Shown one piece after another: positions 6,153-11,937 of a stretch of DNA of 21,997 nucleotides. The translations under genes and the position numbers were made by a program. Origin of the DNA: Hyphomonadaceae bacterium (GTDB taxonomy: Bacteria > Pseudomonadota > Alphaproteobacteria > Caulobacterales > Hyphomonadaceae). Position 1 is the first letter of the stretch; each line of letters starts with the position of its first letter. The notes beneath the pieces are model-generated. The model did not search any database. It worked only from the letters and a program-made list of their open reading frames with translations, and was not told the origin of the DNA. The DNA is taken from the NCBI GenBank assembly GCA_030696545.1, contig JAUYSA010000018.1, positions 1 through 21,997 of the forward strand, read 5' to 3'.

Positions 6153-6785
6153 TCACTGCCCCTTGAACATCTCGGCAAGCGCTGGAATGTTCCGCGCCAT
6201 CTCCAGATCCTTCTGCTCCGCGCGCTTCGCCGCCGGCCGCGTCGTCGTGCGCGCCAGATACTCCGCGAACGCCGGCCGCTCCGGCAGCCATTTCTGCTGC
6301 ATCACATAGCCCATGCTTCCCGCCACCTGCACATCGGCCGCCGTGAAGCGATCGCCCGCGATGAACTCGCTCTGCGACAGGCGCCGCTCCAGGTTCGCGA
6401 CCAGATCGTCGAACGAACCAAACGAGACGCCGCTCGGCTCATATTCCAGCTTCAGCGTATGCAGCGCAACGGCCGGATCGAACACAGAGTCCGCATAGAC
6501 CAGCCACGTGAGATACGCCGCCCGCGCGGCGTCGCCGATCTTGGGCGCCAGCCCCGCCTGTGGAAACGCATCGGCGAGATAAATCGAGATTGCCGCGCGC
6601 TCCGTAATGATCACGCCATCATGCGAGATCGCGGGCACCTTCTTGTTCGGCTGGATCGCACGATAGCTGTCCGGCACGGGCGCGCGGAAATCGATCAGCT
6701 CGATCTCATAAGGAACGCCGAGCTCCTCCATCAGCCACAACACGTTCGACGAACGCGACCACGGCGCATGATAGAATTTTAGCAT
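6153..6785 (-). CDS. Glutathione S-transferase family protein
   Basis: This 210-residue protein has the canonical two-domain GST layout. The N-terminal thioredoxin-like domain (1-80) contains FYHAPWSRSSNVLWLMEELG, with Ser10 or Ser12 at the usual position for activating glutathione. It continues with NKKVPAI (about 48-54), where the cis-proline contacts glutathione, and ITERAAISIYLAD (about 60-72), the gamma-Glu binding segment. The helical C-terminal domain carries FIAGDRFTAADVQVA, the N-capping box typical of GSTs. It would conjugate or reduce electrophiles and peroxides in the cytosol; the substrate is unknown. The ATG at 6785 is fixed by AGGAGGAA just upstream, so ten extra upstream codons are rejected. 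It follows the VOC gene on the same strand, but a strong hairpin lies between them. Confidence 0.92.
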   Translation of the reverse strand: MLKFYHAPWSRSSNVLWLMEELGVPYEIELIDFRAPVPDSYRAIQPNKKVPAISHDGVIITERAAISIYLADAFPQAGLAPKIGDAARAAYLTWLVYADSVFDPAVALHTLKLEYEPSGVSFGSFDDLVANLERRLSQSEFIAGDRFTAADVQVAGSMGYVMQQKWLPERPAFAEYLARTTTRPAAKRAEQKDLEMARNIPALAEMFKGQ

Positions 6786-6841
6786 GGAAATTTCCTCCTG
6801 ATGGCGCCTCTTCAACAGAACGCCTGACAGGAAGATCAGTA

Positions 6842-6881
6842 TCCGCCTGCTGCTGACAGCAGAGTGTCAGCAGCAGGCGGA
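6842..6881 (-). terminator. 17-bp perfect hairpin after the VOC gene
   Basis: TCCGCCTGCTGCTGACA and its exact complement form a 17-bp stem around the 6-base loop GCAGAG. It starts 11 bases past the stop of the VOC gene and ends before the GST ribosome binding site, so it probably terminates or attenuates VOC transcription. There is no T-run on either side, so termination is not certain; it may instead stabilise the 3' end of the message. Confidence 0.65.
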
Positions 6882-6892
6882 AGACCAGAAAA

Positions 6893-7270
6893 TCAGCCCA
6901 TCCGTTTCATGGCGCAGATCTTGTTGCCATCCGGATCGCGCAGGTAGGCGAGATAAAGCTCCATGGTCGCGCCCTGGCGAATGCCCGGCGGATTCTCGAT
7001 CGCCGTCCCGCCATTGGCCAGCCCCGCCTCGTGCCACGCATTCGCCTGTTCCGGCGTCTCGCAGGCAAACCCGATCGTCGCGCCATTCGCGATTGTCGCC
7101 GGCTGACCATTGATAGGCGCCGTCACGCCAAACACGCCGGTCTTAGTCCGGTAGAACATGCGATGCCCATCAACCATCGCCGGCTTCACGCCCAGCGTGC
7201 CGAGCACCGCATCATAGAACTTCTTGGATTTCTCGAGATCATTCGTCCCGACCATCACATGCGAAAACAT
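6893..7270 (-). CDS. VOC (glyoxalase/bleomycin-resistance fold) protein
   Basis: This 125-residue protein is a single VOC domain with two beta-alpha-beta-beta-beta units. FSHVMVGTNDLEKSKKFYDA (2-21) is the classic opening with metal-ligand candidate His4, and MELYLAYLRDPDGNKICAM (103-121) is the classic end with Glu104 and the RDPDGN turn. Such proteins include glyoxalases, dioxygenases and antibiotic-binding proteins; the exact reaction cannot be told. The ATG at 7270 is supported by GGGGAGAG upstream; an open frame to 7426 is only read-through into the palindromic repeat. The gene lies upstream of the GST on the same strand. Both handle electrophiles or glutathione adducts in many bacteria, which would fit joint detoxification (inference). 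Confidence 0.9.
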   Translation of the reverse strand: MFSHVMVGTNDLEKSKKFYDAVLGTLGVKPAMVDGHRMFYRTKTGVFGVTAPINGQPATIANGATIGFACETPEQANAWHEAGLANGGTAIENPPGIRQGATMELYLAYLRDPDGNKICAMKRMG

Positions 7271-7357
7271 CGTCTCTCTCCCCGTTATCTTCTGCCGAAA
7301 CAGATGCGCGAAGATCGAACCGCTGACAATGGGTCGACGGAGAGCCGACCTCACCAT

Positions 7358-7494
7358 CCCCCTCCGTCTCGCTTGCTCCGCAAGCGATCCACCTCCCCCT
7401 GCTCCGCAGGGGAGGCAAACCACCATTCTCTTGCCTCCCTCAGTCCGAAGGACTGGGGGAGGTGGATCGCCGCGAAGCGGCGAGACGGAGGGGG
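7358..7494. repeat. Cloverleaf-type palindromic repeat, copy 1
   Basis: Outer arms CCCCCTCCGTCTCGC (7358-7372) and GCGAGACGGAGGGGG (7480-7494) pair over 15 bp. Inner arms GATCCACCTCCCCC (7386-7399) and GGGGGAGGTGGATC (7455-7468) pair over 14 bp. Between and within them sit small hairpins: GCTTGC-TCC-GCAAGC (7371-7385), CCCCTGC-TCC-GCAGGGG (7396-7412), CAGTCC-GAA-GGACTG (7441-7455) and CGCCGC-GAA-GCGGCG (7469-7483). The whole could fold as a multi-armed cruciform. It lies in the gap upstream of the VOC gene. A related copy with the same arm order is at 8045-8187. Confidence 0.88.
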
Positions 7495-7511
7495 CTCACG
7501 CGCACTGACAT

Positions 7512-7623
7512 CGAGAATGGGGGATAGAGCGATATCGAAACTGTAGGACGGCCAAAATTCTTCGTCTCTGAATTCAACCACCTAGCCAGAAAGAATGAGG
7601 GATAACGCCCTCCAGATTCCACC
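7512..7623 (-). repeat. 112-bp dispersed repeat, copy B (inverted relative to copy A)
   Basis: The reverse complement of this segment aligns with 4103-4214 from GGTGGAATCT at one end (here AGATTCCACC, 7614-7623) to the perfect 18-mer at the other (7512-7529). Both copies are 112 bp. Similarity is uneven: both ends and a central GCCGTCCTAC block are kept while the stretches between vary, a pattern expected of selected or structured sites rather than a recent duplication. It begins only 17 bases from the cloverleaf repeat. With that repeat it fills the 383-base gap between the VOC start (7270) and the next gene at 7654, where I see no other gene. Confidence 0.7.
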
Positions 7624-7653
7624 AGCCCGGATCTGAGCGTCATACTCCTGCCC

Positions 7654-8265
7654 ATGACGCACGCCTTGCTGGCATCTCTCATATACCCGCCCCTGCGGCC
7701 GCTGCTGCGGCTGTGGCGGGTCGTCATATATTTCCTGCGCAATTTCGACATCCTACTGGACGCCCAATTCGACCGCTACTCAAACACCCCGGACGGCCGC
7801 CGCGAACTCGAAGCCGCCATCGCCTTCGGCGAAGACGGCATCAACCTGATGATCTACGCGCGAACCTGCGAGCTGCTCGGCGTCACGCCAAGCATCAAGC
7901 GCGGCCCCGTCTTCCAGGAGCCGGCCAAGGACCGCCCCATCGCAGAGCTCCTGGCCCGCCACGCACGAATGCTCGACCGCCTGCGCACCTTCGAGAAGCG
8001 CGCCCGTCAGCGCGCCAACCGCATCCTCCGTGCAATGAACGAGAGCCCCCTCCGTCTTGCAGCTTCGCTGCAATCCACCTCCCCCAGTCTCCGACTGGTG
8101 GAGGACTCAGTGAGCCTGCTCGAAGTCCTCCCTCGCCGCAGGCGGGGGAGGTGGATTGCGCGCCCTCGCGCGCAAGACGGAGGGGGCTGCGCGCTTCCGC
8201 GCGGACCGCCCACACACCCAATTTCCGAAACCAAACCCACCCCGCCTCGCAGGCTTCACCTGTGA
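7654..8265 (+). CDS. Unknown protein with repeat-encoded C-terminal tail
   Basis: I do not recognise a family. Residues 1-130 look like the original protein. A hydrophobic N-terminus (about 5-30, with ALLASLIYPPLRPLL and VVIYFL) could be a membrane-associated helix. It is followed by charged helical segments with DAQFDRYS, MIYARTCELLG and a long Arg-rich helix up to residue 130. From base 8045 the frame runs into the palindromic repeat, so residues 131-178 are repeat-encoded and rich in Ser, Arg and Leu. The last 25 residues are low-complexity Pro-rich sequence. The original stop was probably lost when the repeat arrived. The start at 7654 has no clear ribosome binding site and is uncertain. 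The minus-strand beta-propeller gene ends 13 bases after this stop. Confidence 0.6.
   Translation: MTHALLASLIYPPLRPLLRLWRVVIYFLRNFDILLDAQFDRYSNTPDGRRELEAAIAFGEDGINLMIYARTCELLGVTPSIKRGPVFQEPAKDRPIAELLARHARMLDRLRTFEKRARQRANRILRAMNESPLRLAASLQSTSPSLRLVEDSVSLLEVLPRRRRGRWIARPRAQDGGGCALPRGPPTHPISETKPTPPRRLHL
8045..8187. repeat. Cloverleaf-type palindromic repeat, copy 2, inside a reading frame
   Basis: Outer arms GCCCCCTCCGTCTTGC (8045-8060) and GCAAGACGGAGGGGGC (8172-8187) pair perfectly over 16 bp. Inner arms CAATCCACCTCCCCC (8071-8085) and GGGGGAGGTGGATTG (8144-8158) pair over 15 bp. Smaller hairpins include TTGCAG/CTGCAA (8057-8073) and GCGCGC/GCGCGC (8158-8173). The order of arms and the core words CCCCCTCCGTCT and ATCCACCTCCCCC match copy 1 at 7358-7494, but base changes in one arm are matched in the other (TTGC with GCAA here, TCGC with GCGA there). 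The element overlaps codons 131-178 of the preceding gene. Confidence 0.88.
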
Positions 8266-8278
8266 GGTCGCGCCCACA

Positions 8279-9199
8279 TCAGAATGGCCACGCCGCCAGA
8301 CCATGCACGGCCTGCCGCACATCCATCGTCAGGTTCAGCTGCTCCACGACGCGCCCCGCCTCGACATCATGAACCGAAACCGTCGCTGGCGAAGACCCCG
8401 CGGCAACCAGCTTCTCCGACAGCACGCACAGCCCGCGCCCAAATACCTGACGCGCGCCATGCCCCGTATCGGCGCCCGCATTCACCAGCGCTTCACGAGG
8501 ATAACGCGGCACAGGACTCGCCACCCATTGCTCCTGCGTCGCCCACACCACGGCGTCACCATCACCATCGTTATAAAGAATGCCACCCTCGAAAGGCCGC
8601 GCATTATGGGCGCCGCGCGGCAAGCCCGCCGCGACCTCGATCGACGCCTCCGTCATCTTCACCAGTGCCGGCATCTTCCGCCCCGCAACGAAAATGCTGC
8701 TCGCATCCGCATGCACACTATTGAGGTGATAGAGATTGTCCCGCTCCACCTCACCCGGAATGCCCGGATCAAAAGCCTTGAGGCCGATCACACCGCCGGT
8801 ATTCACGATCTTCATGCCGCGCTCGAACCGTCGCGACTTGACGTCCATCCGCAGCACCGCATCGAAGGCCGTCGATGTCAGGTACAGCTTGCCCCCATGC
8901 GCCGAAATCTCGTGGCAATGCTTCAGGTATGGATTCTTCCACGACCCAATCACCTGGAACCACGGATCGAACGCGAAAATCTCATCGCTCGCCGCAACGA
9001 ATATTTCCTTCCCCACCACGGCAATCCCGCGCAGTCCGCGATCCCCGCCCTGCCCGGAAAAATCAATGGCTTCGCTTCGCCAGTCCGCCACCTGCTCGAC
9101 GTCACGCGCTGCGATATCAACGAGATAAAGCGCGCCATGGCTCTCCCCGCGCTGCGCGCCGCGAACCACCGTGCTGACAAGGAGTTTGGGAATTTTCAC
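8279..9199 (-). CDS. Beta-propeller-like protein (DUF4915/TIGR03032-like)
   Basis: This 306-residue protein is built from repeated short beta strands, each ending in patterns such as IFVAASDEIFAFD, KLYLTSTAFDAVLRMD and SIFVAGRKMPALVKM, as expected for a beta-propeller. Distinctive segments are GGDRGLRGIA (51-60), KHCHEI (93-98) and LYHLNSVHAD. These resemble the conserved GGDRGxRGI and CHEI segments of a propeller family (DUF4915/TIGR03032) that I recall from proteins near sulfotransferases and TPR genes; this is from memory. No signal peptide is present, so it is probably cytosolic. The role is unknown, perhaps sugar or small-molecule binding. The GTG start at 9199 sits right after a purine-rich AAGGGCAGGGG. 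It is divergent from the lysozyme-like gene, with 117 bases between. Confidence 0.6.
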   Translation of the reverse strand: MKIPKLLVSTVVRGAQRGESHGALYLVDIAARDVEQVADWRSEAIDFSGQGGDRGLRGIAVVGKEIFVAASDEIFAFDPWFQVIGSWKNPYLKHCHEISAHGGKLYLTSTAFDAVLRMDVKSRRFERGMKIVNTGGVIGLKAFDPGIPGEVERDNLYHLNSVHADASSIFVAGRKMPALVKMTEASIEVAAGLPRGAHNARPFEGGILYNDGDGDAVVWATQEQWVASPVPRYPREALVNAGADTGHGARQVFGRGLCVLSEKLVAAGSSPATVSVHDVEAGRVVEQLNLTMDVRQAVHGLAAWPF

Positions 9200-9316
9200 C
9201 CCCTGCCCTTACCCTCGGCTTCCGCAAAAGTCATGCACACAGGCTGCGGCCTACTGCTTTACAACCTCGCCGCGTATGATTTTCTGCCGCCCTGCGGACG
9301 TGAGGGAGTCGTGGCC

Positions 9317-9988
9317 GTGACAAGGCTTGTTGCAGGCATCGCGCTGATATCCGCCACCCTGCTCGCTGCCTGCGGCCGGGCATCGGACGCTGTCGAAGTC
9401 GCAACGCCCGTCACCGCCGTCGCGCCAGCCCCATCGCTCTCTCCCGATGTCGAGGCCGACTCCATCCCCACCGCGAACGGCATCCCGCTCGTGCCGCTCA
9501 CTGCCCCGGTGAATTTCCTCGACGCCCTTGAGCCCCAACCCATCTATCAGATGCCCGCGGACTACAACACGAACCACACAGCCGTTCAGATCATCAAGGA
9601 AGAGGAGACGCTACAGCTCGACGCCTACGAACTCGGCGGCCTCTGGCTCATCGGCTACGGACACCTGATGCTCGAAGGCGAGAAAGACACCATCACCGAG
9701 GAAGAAGCCGATGCCTTCCTCGTGGAAGACCTGCACTGGTGCGAAGGCTCTATCGAACGCTACGTGACGATCCCCATCACGCTCAACGAATTCAGCGCAA
9801 TGGTCGCCTTTTGCTACAATGTCGGCAGCGGCAAGACACGCGGCTCGTCGATCGTGAAGCGCATCAACGACGAAGACCGCCCCGGCGCCGCCAACGCTTT
9901 CCTCCTCTGGAACCGAATGAATGGCGTCGTCATGCAGGCGCTCGCAAAGCGGCGCGCACGCGAACGCACGCTGTTCCTCACACCGTGA
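9317..9988 (+). CDS. GH24 lysozyme-like lipoprotein, catalytic site altered
   Basis: This 223-residue protein starts MTRLVAGIALISATLLAACG, a lipoprotein signal with lipobox LAAC (Cys19), so it is probably lipid-anchored in the envelope. After a Pro/Ala-rich linker (about 20-95) comes a T4-lysozyme-type GH24 domain: an IIKEEE segment with the candidate catalytic Glu, then WLIGYGHLM, FCYNVGSGKTRGSS, NDEDRPGAANAFLLWNRMNG and RRARERTLFL. In active members the segment before IGYGH is normally YxDxxGxWT. Here it is YELGGLWL: one residue shorter, lacking the Asp/Cys, and with Leu for the catalytic Thr. It may bind peptidoglycan without cutting it, or cut by a variant mechanism. I chose GTG at 9317 because GAGGGAG lies 8 bases upstream; the GTG at 9311 is too close. 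The frame is open far upstream but that is antisense to the propeller gene. Confidence 0.82.
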   Translation: MTRLVAGIALISATLLAACGRASDAVEVATPVTAVAPAPSLSPDVEADSIPTANGIPLVPLTAPVNFLDALEPQPIYQMPADYNTNHTAVQIIKEEETLQLDAYELGGLWLIGYGHLMLEGEKDTITEEEADAFLVEDLHWCEGSIERYVTIPITLNEFSAMVAFCYNVGSGKTRGSSIVKRINDEDRPGAANAFLLWNRMNGVVMQALAKRRARERTLFLTP

Positions 9989-10654
9989 TCAATCAACCGC
10001 CGCCGTCGCCGTCCCTTCGACAATCTGCCGGATCGCCTGTTCAAACACATGCGGCGGCTGCCCGCCCTGTATCATCCAGCGCTCATTGAACACCACCGCC
10101 GGCACCGCATTGATCCCGCGATTGCGCCACAGCATTTCGTCGCGCCGAACCTCATCGCTGAACTCGCCCGAAGCCAGCACTTCGCGTGCCCGCTTTCCAT
10201 CCAGCCCAGCGGTTTCGGCCGCTGCGGCCAGCACCCCATGATCGCTCGTCGAAAGCTGATCGGTGAAGTTCGCCTTGAACAGCGCCTCCTTCATCTCAAA
10301 CTGCTTCCCCTCCAGTCCCGCCCAATGCAGCAGGCGATGCGCATCGAACGTGTTCCAGATCCGGCTCTGCGGACCAAAGTTGAACGCGAACCCCAGCGCG
10401 TCCCCGCTCTCCTTCATTGCATTGCGCGACGCGGCCGAACGCTCCGGGTTCGAGCCATACTTCTTGATCACATGCTCGGTCGTGTTCTCGCCCTCGGGCG
10501 CCATGTCGGGGTTCAGCTCGAACGGCTGGAAATGTATCTGTGCTTCCACTTTGTCGCCTACCGCCTCCAGCGCCTTCATCAGCGACCGCAATCCGATCAC
10601 GCACCACGGACAGGCGACGTCAGAAACAAAATCGATACGCAGCGGCGTGGCCAT
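9989..10654 (-). CDS. DsbA-family oxidoreductase, FrnE-like
   Basis: This 221-residue protein carries the thioredoxin-fold active site CPWC (15-18) in FVSDVACPWCVIG, an inserted helical domain (about 60-170) and the cis-proline loop INAVPAVVF (Pro185). It ends with a GGQPPHVFEQAI helix, the layout of FrnE-type DsbA proteins. It lacks a signal peptide, so it works in the cytosol as a dithiol oxidoreductase or isomerase, often linked to oxidative stress; a 2-hydroxychromene-2-carboxylate isomerase-like role is less likely because of the CxxC. The ATG at 10654 has AAGGAGAG upstream. Its stop abuts the stop of the convergent lysozyme-like gene with no base between them. It is divergent from the MaoC-like gene, with 105 bases that must hold both promoters. 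Confidence 0.92.
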   Translation of the reverse strand: MATPLRIDFVSDVACPWCVIGLRSLMKALEAVGDKVEAQIHFQPFELNPDMAPEGENTTEHVIKKYGSNPERSAASRNAMKESGDALGFAFNFGPQSRIWNTFDAHRLLHWAGLEGKQFEMKEALFKANFTDQLSTSDHGVLAAAAETAGLDGKRAREVLASGEFSDEVRRDEMLWRNRGINAVPAVVFNERWMIQGGQPPHVFEQAIRQIVEGTATAAVD

Positions 10655-10759
10655 GGAAGCTCTCCTTCGACTCCCTATTTAGGGTGTAAATCCGCTCTTC
10701 GCCAACGCCGCTGGTCTTCGCGCTCCGGGGTTGCAATAGTCGTACTCAGGAGACCGCCC

Positions 10760-11710
10760 ATGACCCGCGCCTTCGACACCCCGCTCGAAACCCTCGGACA
10801 GGTCCTCGCCGGCCCGTGGCGGAAGCCCGTCAACATGCTGCTGGAACAGTCCTACGATAATCACCTCTCGGTCCACGACGACGAGATGGCAAAGAAGCTG
10901 GGCTTCAAGGCAGGCCCGATTGAAGGACCGACCCATTTCAGCCAGTTCGCCCCGCTCGGCGAAGCCATCTGGGGCGAACGCTTTCTGTCGGAAGGCTGCC
11001 TCTCAGCGCACTACCGCAACATGGTGCTGGAAGGCGAGGAAGTGCGCGCTTTCATCGAGCGTGAGCCGGGCGAGGATCACGCTCGCATCTGGGCAGCCAA
11101 GCGCGACGGAACGGAAGTGCTGAAAGGCACCGCCTCGATCGGACCTCATGCTCCGCCGACCGCACTCGATCTCCGGCTCAACAAGCTGGCGCCACTGGAA
11201 AAGCCGGTCATCCTGCGCGACCTGAGAGTCGGCCAGCGTACGCAGCGCATCGGCATCCGCATGGATGCGAACCAGCACATGGGCGCTCTCTATCCCTTCT
11301 CGCTCAACGACAAGCTCGCAAAGATCACCGAGCCATCGTCCTGGTACAGCTCCGACGCGACGCCATGGAGCCGCGCCATCGTCCCCGTCGAGATGATCAG
11401 CGTCCTGCTCCAGCACGTCGCCCGCCAGGATGGCTTGCGCATTCGCGGCCCCGCCGTCGGCCTGTTCGCGGATCAGGAAATCCGCCTCATTAAAGGCCCG
11501 CTCTTCGTTGGCGAAGACTACGAGATAGAACGCGAGATCGTCGCCCTCAGCGGCAGCCGCCGCACCGAAAGCTACTGGACGCGCACTTTCGTCTATCACC
11601 CCGGCGGCAGCGAAGTGATCGCCTCGATGCTGCTCAATCAGGCCACGCTAAAAGACTCCTATGCCCCCTACGCGGCGGAGTTGGCCAGCCTCTATCCGGC
11701 GGCGTCCTGA
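10760..11710 (+). CDS. MaoC-like double-hotdog protein
   Basis: This 317-residue protein appears to contain two hotdog folds. In the first half, HDDEMAKKLGFKAGPIEGPTH (39-59) followed by EAIWGERFLSEGCLS and a YRNMVLEGEEVRAFIE strand (85-100) matches the MaoC/hydratase pattern of an Asp-x-x-x-A-x-x-x-GF helix, a G-P/H loop, then a strand ending in an EGExV turn. The His of active R-specific hydratases (usually HG) is replaced by EGPTH. The second half (about 210-305) has the hotdog strands GLFADQEIRLIKGPLFVGED and SYWTRTFVYH. The protein may act on acyl-CoA-like thioesters or be a non-catalytic binder. The ATG at 10760 has CAGGAG 9 bases upstream; the open frame further upstream is antisense to the oxidoreductase gene. 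Confidence 0.75.
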   Translation: MTRAFDTPLETLGQVLAGPWRKPVNMLLEQSYDNHLSVHDDEMAKKLGFKAGPIEGPTHFSQFAPLGEAIWGERFLSEGCLSAHYRNMVLEGEEVRAFIEREPGEDHARIWAAKRDGTEVLKGTASIGPHAPPTALDLRLNKLAPLEKPVILRDLRVGQRTQRIGIRMDANQHMGALYPFSLNDKLAKITEPSSWYSSDATPWSRAIVPVEMISVLLQHVARQDGLRIRGPAVGLFADQEIRLIKGPLFVGEDYEIEREIVALSGSRRTESYWTRTFVYHPGGSEVIASMLLNQATLKDSYAPYAAELASLYPAAS

Positions 11711-11937
11711 CCTTCCCAAGCGGCATCAAAAGCCTTTGAAACCGGGCCTGATGCAAAAATGCTGCACTATCAGGCAGTTTAACGAAACAGCCTGCCACGA
11801 ACCCTAGTCTTCATTGACGGTACCTGCGGCGTGGCAGAACTCTGACGTTGCCACTCTCTTGTCTGAGACGTGGGGTCAGAGCCTTCAACATGGTCGTCAC
11901 AGCGAAAGGAGAGGCAATCATCAGAATGGAGTGAAAC
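11711..11937. promoter_or_regulatory. Upstream region of the TonB-dependent receptor
   Basis: The region has no convincing gene. The 3' part holds two overlapping inverted repeats, GTGGCA/TGCCAC (11831-11836 with 11849-11854) and CTCTGAC/GTCAGAG (11840-11846 with 11875-11881). They cannot form together, so they may be alternative leader structures or a regulator site for the receptor gene. The receptor ribosome binding site (GGAG before the GTG at 11938) ends the region. No promoter boxes can be named. Confidence 0.35.

Noticed and set aside
5985..8187. CRISPR array among the repeats
   Set aside because: The repeats are palindromic single elements without regular spacing or unique spacers of equal size, and no cas genes are present.
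8156..9310. Upstream extension of the lysozyme-like frame, adding almost 400 residues
   Set aside because: It is antisense to the beta-propeller gene, is rich in Arg, His and Pro, and has no start as good as the GTG at 9317 with its GAGGGAG.
9317..9988. Reading the lysozyme-like gene as a prophage endolysin belonging to the head-gene locus
   Set aside because: It has a lipobox and altered catalytic positions, is over 5 kb from the head genes, and is surrounded by ordinary chromosomal genes.
10049..10759. Upstream extension of the MaoC-like frame
   Set aside because: It is antisense to the FrnE-like gene; the ATG at 10760 has a proper ribosome binding site and starts the recognisable protein.
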